From Pseudogracilibacillus sp. (GTDB lineage: Bacteria; Bacillota; Bacilli; Bacillales; Amphibacillaceae): DNA of 64,000 nucleotides. The stretch is taken from assembly GCA_026169815.1 (NCBI GenBank), contig JAPFDT010000025.1, positions 248,001 to 312,000 on the forward strand, written 5' to 3'. How positions within the stretch are numbered: the stretch's first letter is position 1; every line of letters starts with the position of its first letter. Below are positions 19,229-28,072 of the stretch, one piece after another. The notes beneath the pieces are model-generated. The model was not told where the DNA came from and ran no database searches. It worked only from the letters and a program-made list of their open reading frames with translations. Position numbers and translations under genes: made by a program.

Positions 19229-20101
19229 GTGAATTCACTTAAAAACATGAATGATGCTTTGAGCTTTATTGAAGAGAATCTTACTAATAGAATTGACAGT
19301 CATGAAGTAGCAAAGCGGGCATTATGTTCAGAGTATCATTTTAGACGAATGTTTTCCTTTCTGGCAGGAGTAACGTTGTCGGAATATATTCGGAGAAGGC
19401 GTCTCACGCTTGCAGCTTTTGAGCTGAACAATAGCAATTTCAGGATTATTGATATTGCCATTAAATATGGATACAATTCTCCAGACTCTTTTACTAGGGC
19501 TTTTCATAGCCTTCATGGGATAACACCATCAGAAGCTAGAAATAATGGTCAAACAATAAAAGCTTATCCACGAATGACCTTCCAACTATCAATTAAAGGA
19601 GGAATTGCAATGGACTATCGAATTGAAGGAAAAGAGGCATTTAGCATAATTGGAATTAAAAAAAGAGTCCCTATTATTTTTAACGGAGCTAATCCAGAAA
19701 TCGACTCTATGTGGGACAGTTTAGATGTTGAAGCGATAAATAAACTTAAAAAACTTTCCAATGTTGAACCTGTGGGATTGCTTAGTGCATCTGTAAACTT
19801 TTCAGAAGGTCGAATGGAAGAAAAAGGGGAACTTGATCATTATATCGGTGTTGCAACAACAAATGAATGTCCTAATAACTTTATCCAACTTGATGTTCCT
19901 GCTCTAACATGGGCTGTATTTGAATCTGTTGGACCATTTCCTGAAACATTACAGGATATCTGGGGGCGTATATATGCCGAATGGTTCCCTTCTTCTAATT
20001 ACGAGCAAGTAGAAGGTCCTGAAATTCTATGGAATGAAAACAAGGACACAAGCTCACCGAGATTCAAGAGTGAAATATGGATGCCGATCAGAGAAAAATA
20101 A
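19229..20101 (+). CDS. AraC-family regulator with GyrI-like effector domain
   Basis: A 290-residue transcription factor. Two helix-turn-helix motifs span about residues 1-105, ending [20 protein letters not shown] and GITPSEAR. A GyrI/Rob-type ligand-binding domain follows at about 130-290 ([14 protein letters not shown] near the end). Such proteins often sense small amphipathic molecules. I chose GTG 19229 because GGGGAGG stands eight bases before it; an in-frame ATG at 19160 has no binding site. It is intact, unlike several neighbours. A terminator and then another palindrome follow. Confidence 0.87.
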   Translation: MNSLKNMNDALSFIEENLTNRIDSHEVAKRALCSEYHFRRMFSFLAGVTLSEYIRRRRLTLAAFELNNSNFRIIDIAIKYGYNSPDSFTRAFHSLHGITPSEARNNGQTIKAYPRMTFQLSIKGGIAMDYRIEGKEAFSIIGIKKRVPIIFNGANPEIDSMWDSLDVEAINKLKKLSNVEPVGLLSASVNFSEGRMEEKGELDHYIGVATTNECPNNFIQLDVPALTWAVFESVGPFPETLQDIWGRIYAEWFPSSNYEQVEGPEILWNENKDTSSPRFKSEIWMPIREK

Positions 20102-20120
20102 TAATAATGTTTTCAAAACG

Positions 20121-20155
20121 AGGCGCTTTTCCGTAATGAGAGAAGCGTCTTTTAT
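20121..20155 (+). terminator. Terminator after the AraC-type gene
   Basis: AGGCGCTTTTC (20121-20131) pairs with GAGAAGCGTCT (20140-20150), with G-U pairs, then TTTATT. Confidence 0.65.
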
Positions 20156-20199
20156 TGAAAAAAAATTGAGTTGAACACCTGTCTTTGAAATAATCAGTA

Positions 20200-20235
20200 T
20201 TAAGCAATAGGGCAGAATTGTTTAATAAAAATAAG
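20200..20235. repeat. CAATCGGG-type palindrome 5
   Basis: TTAAGCAATAGGGCAGAATT then GTTTAATAA precedes the small ORF at 20252. It is more diverged than the other copies. Confidence 0.55.
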
Positions 20236-20251
20236 TTAAGGAGTGGTTAAT

Positions 20252-20419
20252 TTGAAAGTACAAATATTTACAGGATTTACTGAAGCAGGTTTAAGTCGAA
20301 AGATAAACAAGTTTATAGATAACACCTCTGTAGAAGTAGTGGATATAAAGTTTTCAACCTCCTTTTTTTATATAGGTGCTATTGTTATTTATAAGAAAAT
20401 AAAGAGTGTTCAAGAATAG
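20252..20419 (+). CDS. Small Cse60-like protein
   Basis: A 55-residue ORF starting at TTG 20252, after AAGGAGTGG. The pattern (MKVQIFTGFTEAGLSRKINK, EVVDIKFS, GAIVIYKK) resembles the sporulation protein Cse60: a short alpha-beta protein with a final hydrophobic strand. The match is by eye and moderate. Its TAG stop lies inside the next palindrome at 20406, so the element supplies the end of the coding sequence. Confidence 0.5.
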   Translation: MKVQIFTGFTEAGLSRKINKFIDNTSVEVVDIKFSTSFFYIGAIVIYKKIKSVQE

Positions 20420-20442
20420 GGCGCGATTGCGGAAGTAAGTAA
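20406..20442. repeat. CAATCGGG-type palindrome 6 (downstream form)
   Basis: GTGTTCAAGAATAGGGCGC continues with GATTGCGGAAGTAAG. This is the last copy of the island. The remaining gap to dpaB holds one terminator, one promoter and nothing else that I recognise. In particular, there is no trace of dpaA. Confidence 0.65.
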
Positions 20443-20447
20443 TATCG

Positions 20448-20484
20448 AAAACACTTAGATGATTTAATATCTGAGTGTTTTTTA
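20448..20484 (+). terminator. Terminator at the end of the island
   Basis: AAACACTTAGAT (20449-20460) pairs with ATCTGAGTGTTT (20469-20480), one G-U included, and Ts follow. Confidence 0.75.
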
Positions 20485-20789
20485 ATGTTTCAAGCCGCAG
20501 GTCATTTAGCATAGTAATCAGTATATCAATTCGCATAATTACACTGTCTATTGTAACATTACGAATTACACTGCAAATCGTCATACTCTTTTAGAGACAA
20601 ATTCATTCCAAACATTGATATATTAATAAAAAATAAGGAGCTAAATTTAATGAGATTTGGCTTCCCCTTTTGCTATCCGAATTATGTGTTTGCATCGTTT
20701 AAGAGAACTCATTAGATTATTTTCCTAGTCTTTTTTATTTTGCACAAAGCTTTTTGTGTAAATAGGCAAAACTCTAATCCTTAGTACAG

Positions 20790-20818
20790 AACAGTTTCTA
20801 GGGAGTAAACATACCTTA
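20790..20818 (+). promoter_or_regulatory. Candidate sigma-K promoter for dpaB
   Basis: CATACCTTA (20810-20818) fits the sigma-K -10 pattern CATANNNTA. AACA (20790-20793) stands 16 bases upstream as the -35. B. subtilis spoVF is sigma-K controlled. The start site would lie about 25 bases before dpaB. Confidence 0.55.
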
Positions 20819-20851
20819 TAACGTAATTCATTATAAGAAAGGTATGATAAA

Positions 20852-21442
20852 ATGTCTTTAAAAAATAAACGCATTGGCTTTGGTTTAACAGGATCTCACT
20901 GCACTTATGATCAAGTATTTCCACAATTACAGGAACTGATGGATCTAGGAGCTGATGTAGTACCAATCGTTTCCTATACAGTGAAAAATGAAGATTCAAA
21001 GTTTGGCGATGCCGATGATCACATTTCTAAAATAGAATCAATTACAAATAAAAAAGTGATTTCAACGATACAAGATGCTGAACCACTCGGACCTAAAGCA
21101 CCTCTAGATTGTATGGTTATCGCACCGATGACAGGTAATTCTTTGAGTAAACTTGCTAATGCTTTGACGGATAACCCCATTTTGATGGCTACTAAAGCGA
21201 CGATGCGTAATCGGCAACCAGTTGTGTTAGGGATTAGTACAAACGATGCCCTAGGACTTAATGGTGTTAATTTAATGCGATTAATGAGTAGTAAGTTAAT
21301 TTATTTCATTCCATTTGGTCAAGATAACCCGGAAAAAAAGCCGACATCCCTTGTTGCTAATATGGATTTACTCGTCCCTTCTGTAGAACATGCATTAGAG
21401 AAAAAGCAAATTCAACCACTTATTATTCCTTATTCTTCGTAA
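20852..21442 (+). CDS. dpaB: Dipicolinate synthase subunit B
   Basis: Flavoprotein subunit (SpoVFB) of the enzyme that makes dipicolinic acid for the spore core; 196 residues, the family length. The flavodoxin-like fold starts with KRIGFGLTGSHCTYDQVFPQ, and APMTGNSLSKLANALTDNPI is a strong signature. AAAGGTATGATAAA precedes the ATG. In Bacillus it follows dpaA directly and needs it. Here dpaA is absent and dpaB has its own promoter. The asd gene follows. Confidence 0.94.
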   Translation: MSLKNKRIGFGLTGSHCTYDQVFPQLQELMDLGADVVPIVSYTVKNEDSKFGDADDHISKIESITNKKVISTIQDAEPLGPKAPLDCMVIAPMTGNSLSKLANALTDNPILMATKATMRNRQPVVLGISTNDALGLNGVNLMRLMSSKLIYFIPFGQDNPEKKPTSLVANMDLLVPSVEHALEKKQIQPLIIPYSS

Positions 21443-21512
21443 TCTATGTTATTATAAAGAATAAATAATATTTTTTTAACTTGTCTTAAGAATTGGAAGG
21501 GGTTACTTATTT

Positions 21513-22559
21513 ATGTCAAATATGAAAAAGTATAACGTCGCAATTGTAGGAGCTACTGGAGCAGTTGGGCAAAAGATTTTACAATATTTAGAAGAAAAGC
21601 CGTTTGAAATTGATGAGCTAAGATTATTATCTTCTAAACGTTCAGCAGGTAATGTTGTTTCGTTCGCCGGTAAGGATGTTACAGTCCAAGAAGCAACAGC
21701 TGATAGTTTTGAAAATATTGATATCGCATTTTTCTCAGCAGGCGGTTCGATTTCTGAAAAATTAGCACCAGAAGCAGTTAAACATGGCGCTATTGTTGTA
21801 GATAATACAAGCGCATTCCGTATGGATGAAGATGTGCCACTTATTGTTCCAGAAGTAAATGAAGACGATTTACAACATCATAAAGGTATTATAGCTAATC
21901 CTAACTGTTCAACTATTCAAATGGTAGTTGCGCTAAAGCCAATTCAAGAGACATTTGGTTTAAAGCGAGTAATTGTATCAACATATCAGGCAGTTTCAGG
22001 AGCAGGTTTAGCGGCACAGGAAGAATTAACAAATCAGACACAGCAATATTTAAATGGGGAAGAGATGGAAGCAAACGTCTTACCTGTAGGGTCTGATAAG
22101 AAACACTATCCTATTGCCTTTAACGCTTTACCGCAAATTGATATGTTTGAAGAAAATGGTTTTACAAAAGAAGAATTAAAAATGATGAATGAGACTAAAA
22201 AGATTATGCATGAACCAAACTTAAGTATTGCGGCTACATGTGTAAGATTACCAGTTGTTAATTCTCATTCAGAAAGTGTATTTGTTGAACTTGGCCAAGA
22301 TGGCGTATCAGTAGATGCATTTAAAGATACAATTAGCACAGGAGAAGGTATTGTTTTAGAAGATGATCCAAGTACACAAACATACCCAACACCTTTAAGT
22401 GCAGAAGAGAAAAAGGATGTATTTGTTGGTCGTATTCGTAAAGATTTAGATTCGGATAATGGGTTCCATTTATGGGTTGTTTCTGATAACTTAGTAAAAG
22501 GAGCAGCATGGAATACAGTCCAAATTGCGACATCATTAGTTAAAAATAATTTAGTTTAA
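21513..22559 (+). CDS. asd: Aspartate-semialdehyde dehydrogenase
   Basis: NADPH-dependent reduction of aspartyl phosphate in the lysine, diaminopimelate, threonine and methionine branch. It has 348 residues. The nucleotide-binding loop is VGATGAVGQKIL, and the catalytic cysteine lies in NPNCSTIQM. STYQAVSGAG and FVGRIRKDLD follow. The ATG at 21513 follows GGAAGGGG. It shares a supply route with dpaB and dapG, as in the B. subtilis dpa-asd-dapG order. Confidence 0.96.
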   Translation: MSNMKKYNVAIVGATGAVGQKILQYLEEKPFEIDELRLLSSKRSAGNVVSFAGKDVTVQEATADSFENIDIAFFSAGGSISEKLAPEAVKHGAIVVDNTSAFRMDEDVPLIVPEVNEDDLQHHKGIIANPNCSTIQMVVALKPIQETFGLKRVIVSTYQAVSGAGLAAQEELTNQTQQYLNGEEMEANVLPVGSDKKHYPIAFNALPQIDMFEENGFTKEELKMMNETKKIMHEPNLSIAATCVRLPVVNSHSESVFVELGQDGVSVDAFKDTISTGEGIVLEDDPSTQTYPTPLSAEEKKDVFVGRIRKDLDSDNGFHLWVVSDNLVKGAAWNTVQIATSLVKNNLV

Positions 22560-22585
22560 AATAAAAAGGTGAGGTTTTAAAAAGC

Positions 22586-23827
22586 ATGCAATTATTAATT
22601 CAAAAATTTGGTGGAACATCTGTACAGTCAAAGGAAAATCGTGAACATGTTATTAGGCAAATAAAACAAGCACTTGAAAAGCAATACAAGTTAGTTGTTG
22701 TTGTTTCCGCGATTGGCAGAAGTCCAGATCCTTATGCAACAGATTCTTTATTAGATATGGTTAAATATGAAGAAGAAACAGATAGTGCAAAACGTGAACT
22801 TGATATGCTTATGTCATGTGGCGAAACGATTTCATCTGTTGTTCTATCAAATGAATTGCAACAAAAAGGCATCAAAGCAACAGCATTAAATGGTGCTCAA
22901 GCAGGATTAATTACAAATGATGAATATAATGAAGCAAAAATTAAACATATAAAACCAGATCGTATTAAGCATGAGTTACAAACACACGATGTTATCGTAG
23001 TAGCAGGATTCCAAGGTAGAACTGAATCTGGTGATATTACAACGATTGGTCGGGGCGGAAGTGATACAACAGCAGCTGCTTTTGGTGCTGCATTAGAAGC
23101 AGAAGCGGTTGAGATTTTCACTGATGTGAATGGCATCATGACTGCAGATCCTAGAGTAGTAGAATCTGCATCTTCTATCGATGTAGTAACATATGCAGAA
23201 ACATCTAATTTAGCGCATCAAGGAGCAAAAGTAATTCATCCTCGTGCAGTTGAAATTGCGATGCAAGCAGAGATTCCAATACGGATTCGTTCAACTTATT
23301 TAGAAGAACCAGGAACATTAATTACATCTTCATGGGGTCAAGAACTTGGAATTGACATACCGGATAGATTAGTGACAGGTATTGCTCACATTGATGAGAT
23401 TGCACGATTAGTGATTCCTATTGAAGATAATGATTTAGATTCTCAAGCGGAAATCTTTTCTATCATTGAAAAAGCTGATATTTCTGTTGACTTTATTAAT
23501 ATTTCTTCTAGCTTTGTTGCATTTACCATTCCGATGGATTTTATAGATGAAGCTGTCGAATTATTAAGTGAAGCAGGTTTCCAAGTAAATGTCACTGAAA
23601 ACTGTGCCAAAGTTTCAGCTGTTGGTGCAGGTATGACTGGAATTCCAGGAGTAGTAGCAAAAATAACGAATGCTTTAATTGAAAATAATGTACAAATTTT
23701 ACAAGCAGCAGATAGTCATACGACAATCTGGGTCTTGATTCATGATAAGCATATTAAGCAAGCTGTTAATGCACTACACGAAGCATTTGAACTAGATTCA
23801 TTGAATAAACAAATGGATTTTAGTTAA
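22586..23827 (+). CDS. dapG: Aspartokinase I (diaminopimelate-sensitive type)
   Basis: Phosphorylates aspartate in the first step of the diaminopimelate/lysine pathway; 413 residues. It opens with the kinase motif QKFGGTSVQSKENREHV. IGRGGSDTTAAAFGAAL and EIFTDVNGIMTADPR follow. Two C-terminal ACT domains (about 265-400) would bind the feedback inhibitor. No internal start for a separate beta subunit is obvious. The next gene should be dapA, but a terminator and a repeat-filled gap follow instead. Confidence 0.94.
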   Translation: MQLLIQKFGGTSVQSKENREHVIRQIKQALEKQYKLVVVVSAIGRSPDPYATDSLLDMVKYEEETDSAKRELDMLMSCGETISSVVLSNELQQKGIKATALNGAQAGLITNDEYNEAKIKHIKPDRIKHELQTHDVIVVAGFQGRTESGDITTIGRGGSDTTAAAFGAALEAEAVEIFTDVNGIMTADPRVVESASSIDVVTYAETSNLAHQGAKVIHPRAVEIAMQAEIPIRIRSTYLEEPGTLITSSWGQELGIDIPDRLVTGIAHIDEIARLVIPIEDNDLDSQAEIFSIIEKADISVDFINISSSFVAFTIPMDFIDEAVELLSEAGFQVNVTENCAKVSAVGAGMTGIPGVVAKITNALIENNVQILQAADSHTTIWVLIHDKHIKQAVNALHEAFELDSLNKQMDFS

Positions 23828-23847
23828 ATAGAATAAAAGACACTAAA

Positions 23848-23877
23848 AAACATCAGTTTAAAACTGGTGTTTTTTTA
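23848..23877 (+). terminator. dapG terminator
   Basis: CATCAGTT (23851-23858) pairs with AACTGGTG (23862-23869) around a 3-base loop, with flanking A and T runs. Confidence 0.75.
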
Positions 23878-23952
23878 GTCTGCGCAATAAAAAGCTGACT
23901 AGGTAATGTAAATTGCGTAAAAAAACCAATAGATATTGCATCTCTTCCTGGG

Positions 23953-24217
23953 CTGAAAAAGGCTTGATTTATATTCAATAATTGGAGATTAATCATCGCA
24001 GTCCGAATATATTCCGCTTTCCGAGGGCGAGTATCAAATCTCGAAGCTCAGGACGTCCAAATGCGGGCTTTGTCACAGGACGTGACGTTCTTTGCCTGCC
24101 TCAGCCTTACGCCTTGCGGGGTCTTGATAGACTCTTACTTCCCGCAGGAGTCTCCATATATTCGGACTGCTTTGTATTTGCTTTTTATAGTTTTATTTAC
24201 TAATGATACTTTTTCAG
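23953..24217. repeat. Long nested inverted repeat, family A copy 2
   Basis: Perfect inverted ends CTGAAAAAG (23953-23961) and CTTTTTCAG (24209-24217) enclose the best-preserved family A core. The core has CAGTCCGAATATATTCCGC at its left and TATATTCGGACTGC at its right. The inside carries further inverted segments (GAAGCTCAGGACGT and CACAGGACGTGACG). Reading frames through it are accidental. It lies where dapA and rnjB would be expected. Confidence 0.85.
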
Positions 24218-24321
24218 TGACTTTATATGGTTGTTTTGAGATTTAATTATGAATATTATACAGAGTTTGCTAATGCCTAAAAATAATTTTATAATACTCT
24301 ATGCCTCTAATAAAATTAACA

Positions 24322-24452
24322 TGAAAGATATGACATCATGCAATGCGTAAAATTTAGCGGAGGAAGTTGAGGTGTTGCCCGCGGAAAGCGTAGTGTTATT
24401 CCGTAGCGAAGCTTTATGCATTCATTCTTTAATTACGTCGTAGTTTCTGTCA
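24322..24452. repeat. Family B repeat, reverse orientation, internally deleted
   Basis: Read on the minus strand, this matches 48604-48820: the CTTCGCTACGGAATAACAC arm, the CGCTTTCCGCGGGC core and the flank CATGATGTCATAT. The stretch between the two core halves is missing. The end motif (TTACGTCGTAGTTTCTGTC) is the complement of the family A and C end motif. The rest of this 735-base gap to tepA shows no gene. Confidence 0.75.
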
Positions 24453-24562
24453 ATTATGCATTTCTCTGTTAACAATATTTTGTTCGATCACTTCTGTTTA
24501 TGTATGTTTCATTTTCTAATGTTCATACTATAGGTGAATGATTATTTGGGAGTGAATCGAAT

Positions 24563-25270
24563 TTGGATACGAAAAAAGATGCAGAAAAAGAAATGGAAGA
24601 TGTTTCGCCTTCGACTATTGTTGAAAAGATTAAAGAATTAGGACAAACAAATGTCCCCGCAATGCCCGATTCTAATATCCATGTGCTAACTATTATTGGT
24701 CAAGTAGAAGGACATATGCAATTACCGCCACAAAATAAAACGACAAAGTATGAACATATTTTACCGCAATTAATTGCCATAGAACAAAACCCTAAAATTG
24801 AAGGGGTGATTATTTTACTAAATACAGTTGGTGGAGATGTCGAAGCAGGTCTAGCTTTAGCAGAAATGATTGCTTCCATGTCTAAACCGACCGTTTCTAT
24901 TGTCCTTGGAGGAGGACATTCAATAGGAGTACCAATTGCTGTCGCAGCGAAGCATTCTTTTATTGCTCCAACAGCTACGATGACAATTCACCCGATTCGA
25001 TTAACAGGATTAGTCATTGGTGTACCACAAACATTTGAGTATTTGGATAAGATGCAAGATCGAGTTATTCAGTTCGTAATGGAACACTCATCCATTGTAG
25101 AGGATGATTTCAAAGAATTAATGTTTGCTAAAGGTAATTTAACAAGAGATATAGGTACAAATTTAGTCGGTAAAGAAGCAGTTGACTATAAGTTAATTGA
25201 TGATGTTGGTGGAGTTAAAGAAGCAATTGCAAAGTTAAATGAGATTATCGGCAAGAAGGAAGTGGAATAA
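24563..25270 (+). CDS. tepA: ClpP-like translocation-enhancing protein TepA
   Basis: ClpP/crotonase-fold protein of 235 residues, in the TepA (YmfB) position before spoIIIE. The serine-protease-like oxyanion loop ([18 protein letters not shown]) and [14 protein letters not shown] with the candidate nucleophilic serine are visible. [10 protein letters not shown] carries the histidine region. The start is TTG 24563, after GGGAGTGA. The stop overlaps the ylzJ start (TAATG), so translation is probably coupled. In B. subtilis it affects protein secretion and spore proteins; the exact role here is inferred. Confidence 0.9.
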   Translation: MDTKKDAEKEMEDVSPSTIVEKIKELGQTNVPAMPDSNIHVLTIIGQVEGHMQLPPQNKTTKYEHILPQLIAIEQNPKIEGVIILLNTVGGDVEAGLALAEMIASMSKPTVSIVLGGGHSIGVPIAVAAKHSFIAPTATMTIHPIRLTGLVIGVPQTFEYLDKMQDRVIQFVMEHSSIVEDDFKELMFAKGNLTRDIGTNLVGKEAVDYKLIDDVGGVKEAIAKLNEIIGKKEVE

Positions 25271-25485
25271 TGGTATTATATACACCTATGTCAGTTGAAG
25301 AGATTTTCCCAAGTGAAGCCCAACAATATAAAACAATATCTATTCAAGGGAAAATGGTCATTGCTCAACAAAGAGAAGATGCACAGTTACAACTCGTGCA
25401 ATTGCTTTCAACAGATCCACAAGATTATTTACAACCATCATTTTCTCCAGGAACGATTATTAAAAATGACTATATTCACGAATAG
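25270..25485 (+). CDS. ylzJ: YlzJ-like family protein
   Basis: A 71-residue protein of unknown function: [16 protein letters not shown], a central strand-rich part and LSTDPQDYLQPSFSPG. It is always found between tepA and spoIIIE in Bacillaceae. The start overlaps the tepA stop. Confidence 0.82.
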   Translation: MVLYTPMSVEEIFPSEAQQYKTISIQGKMVIAQQREDAQLQLVQLLSTDPQDYLQPSFSPGTIIKNDYIHE

Positions 25486-25568
25486 TCATAATATGTTATA
25501 CTATGTAAGGATACTTGGCATTTAATTTTAAATAATATGCATTTGATAAAAATGCTAAAATTACAAAC

Positions 25569-25632
25569 TAACCTGAACATATATTTCATTTTGCTTATGA
25601 AAAGTAATGTAACTATACGTCAGGTTATTTTT
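25569..25632 (+). terminator. Possible terminator before spoIIIE
   Basis: TAACCTGA (25569-25576) and TCAGGTTA (25620-25627) are perfect complements with TTTTT after them, but the 43-base loop makes this weak. Confidence 0.4.
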
Positions 25633-25722
25633 CTTGTACTATAAAAGGATGGAGTGCAATTAGTTATTACATAATGTGATGCAACATAAATATGAATGCT
25701 ATATAAAGGAAGGAGTGACATC

Positions 25723-27987
25723 ATGGCAAAGAAAAAGCGGAAAACGAAAAAAAACTTAAAAAAACAATTACAATTTGAACTACTTGGCCTTTTATTTATC
25801 TTTTTATCGATTTTTAGTAGTGGAGCATCAATGATTAGTGACGGATTTATCCCAACAAGTTTAGAAAATATTTTTAAATGGTTTTTAGGGATTTGGTATT
25901 TTGTTTTATCAGTTATTTTATTAATTATTGGTATTGTTTTAGTTGTAAAAAGGAAATTTCCAACCTTTTACACAAAAAGACTGGTAGGAATAACTGTATT
26001 CTTTTTAGGGATCGTCTTATTAACTCATATTCAAACTTTTGATCGTTTACTTATTGATCCGCAGCATACATCGATTATAAGAGCAAGTTGGGATAATTTT
26101 CTTCACTATACAAAAGGTGATGGAGTGAATAGCCAATTAGGCGGTGGTATGATTGGCGCAATCTTATTTGCATTGACATACTTTTTATTTTCATTAGCAG
26201 GTGCGAAAATAGTCGCTGTTTTTTCATTGTTAATTGGTTTGTTATTTATTACGAATCTATCAATTGGCAATGTTTATACATTTATAAAACAATACATACA
26301 GAAATTATCCTCTTTAGTTGCTCAGAAGCTAAAAACGGCTAAAGAAAATCGTCAAGAGAATAAAAAGATAAAAGAAGAGCCGGAAATATCTGAAGAAGTA
26401 GAGGCGGTTGAGCCAATTGGAGAACAAGTTCCTACTGAAGATTTAGATGTACAATATTCATTTGATGAAAATGCAGAGCAACTTATATTAGATGTTGCAC
26501 CAGAGATGGAAGAGGACGTTGATGAAGATATTCCGCTTCACGAAATAGCAGTAGATGATGATTCAGATTATATACTACCTAGTATGGATTTATTAGATGA
26601 ACCAGTAAAACAAACTCAACAACGTGAGAAATCTTCTATTCAGCAAATAGTGAAAGTGTTAGAAGATACGTTTCATAGTTTTGGTGTAAAAGCTAAAGTA
26701 ACGAAAGCTAATGTCGGGCCAGCTGTTACGAAGTATGAAGTTCAACCAGATGCGGGAGTGAAAGTAAGTCGAATTATAAATTTACAAGATGACTTAGCTT
26801 TAGCTCTAGCTGCACAAGATATTCGAATTGAAGCACCTATCCCTGGTAAGTCAGCAATTGGAATAGAAGTACCTAATAAAGAAGTTGCCACGGTATCTAT
26901 TCGTGAATTACTTGATACTTCTGATCAACTGCATAAAAAATTATTATTTGCATTAGGACGAGATATATCTGGTAACGTAATTGAAGGCGAATTAAATAAA
27001 ATGCCTCACATATTAATTGCTGGAGCAACGGGAAGCGGTAAAAGTGTTTGTATCAATGGTATTATTACGTCTATTTTAATGCGCGCAAAGCCGAATGAAG
27101 TAAAAATGATGATGATTGACCCGAAGAAAGTTGAACTTAATGTGTACAATGGGATTCCACACTTATTAACTCCTGTTGTAACAGACCCGAAAAAAGCATC
27201 AATGGCATTAAGAAAAGTAGTCACGGAAATGGAACACCGGTATGAATTGTTTTCTGAAACCGGAACAAGAAATCTAGAATCATATAATAAACATATTCAT
27301 AGACAAAATGAATTAACAGATGAGAAAACCGCACCATTACCGTATATTGTCGTACTTGTAGATGAATTAGCGGATTTAATGATGGTAGCTTCAAAAGATG
27401 TTGAAGATTCGATTACTCGTTTAGCGCAAATGGCTAGAGCTGCAGGAATTCATTTAATTATTGCAACACAACGACCTTCAGTTGATGTCATTACAGGAAT
27501 TATTAAAGCAAACATCCCATCTCGAATTGCTTTTAGTGTATCGTCACAAGTCGATTCACGAACGATTTTAGATATGGGTGGCGCTGAGAAATTGCTAGGT
27601 CGAGGGGATATGTTATATATTCCGGTCGGGATGTCTAAACCAATGCGAGTACAAGGAGCCTTTTTATCAGATGCAGAAGTGGAAAGAATTGTGACACATT
27701 GTACAGACCAACAACAAGCATCTTATCAAGAACATATGATGCCAGAAGCTGAGGAAGTACAAAGTAAAACAGAGGTAGAAGACGAGTTGTTTACAGAAGC
27801 TGTTCAATTAGTAATTAAGGAACAAACTGCAAGTGTATCGATGTTACAAAGAAGATTTCGTATAGGTTATAACAGAGCAGCTAGATTAGTAGATGCAATG
27901 GAAGATCAACAAATTATCGGCCCTCATGAAGGGAGTAAGCCGAGGACTGTTTTAATTTCTCCACCACCAGAAGAATCAACTTCATAA
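25723..27987 (+). CDS. spoIIIE: DNA translocase SpoIIIE (FtsK family)
   Basis: Septum-localised ATPase that pumps the chromosome into the forespore; 754 residues. Four transmembrane segments lie between about 20 and 180, then an acidic linker. The alpha and beta motor domains follow, with Walker A GATGSGKS at residue 434 and [15 protein letters not shown] as Walker B. The C-terminal gamma winged helix (about 685-745, [19 protein letters not shown]) reads the orientation sequences. The ATG at 25723 follows GGAAGGAG; an in-frame ATG at 25696 is less likely. Confidence 0.95.
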   Translation: MAKKKRKTKKNLKKQLQFELLGLLFIFLSIFSSGASMISDGFIPTSLENIFKWFLGIWYFVLSVILLIIGIVLVVKRKFPTFYTKRLVGITVFFLGIVLLTHIQTFDRLLIDPQHTSIIRASWDNFLHYTKGDGVNSQLGGGMIGAILFALTYFLFSLAGAKIVAVFSLLIGLLFITNLSIGNVYTFIKQYIQKLSSLVAQKLKTAKENRQENKKIKEEPEISEEVEAVEPIGEQVPTEDLDVQYSFDENAEQLILDVAPEMEEDVDEDIPLHEIAVDDDSDYILPSMDLLDEPVKQTQQREKSSIQQIVKVLEDTFHSFGVKAKVTKANVGPAVTKYEVQPDAGVKVSRIINLQDDLALALAAQDIRIEAPIPGKSAIGIEVPNKEVATVSIRELLDTSDQLHKKLLFALGRDISGNVIEGELNKMPHILIAGATGSGKSVCINGIITSILMRAKPNEVKMMMIDPKKVELNVYNGIPHLLTPVVTDPKKASMALRKVVTEMEHRYELFSETGTRNLESYNKHIHRQNELTDEKTAPLPYIVVLVDELADLMMVASKDVEDSITRLAQMARAAGIHLIIATQRPSVDVITGIIKANIPSRIAFSVSSQVDSRTILDMGGAEKLLGRGDMLYIPVGMSKPMRVQGAFLSDAEVERIVTHCTDQQQASYQEHMMPEAEEVQSKTEVEDELFTEAVQLVIKEQTASVSMLQRRFRIGYNRAARLVDAMEDQQIIGPHEGSKPRTVLISPPPEESTS

Positions 27988-28072
27988 AATTTATATAGTT
28001 GTATAAACTAATCAAAAGAATGTTAGATGAAAGTTAAACGTAGTATGTTGTTAAAAAGGAGAGAAATAATTA

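Noticed and set aside
15851-20442. CRISPR array
   Set aside because: The repeats are palindromic but spaced by whole genes and vary in sequence, unlike CRISPR repeats with uniform short spacers.
15851-20442. Prophage or integrative conjugative element
   Set aside because: There is only one recombinase relic and no structural, replication or transfer gene.
23982-24246. Two overlapping small + strand reading frames after dapG
   Set aside because: They lie wholly inside the family A repeat, have no ribosome-binding site and a low-complexity, repeat-derived sequence.
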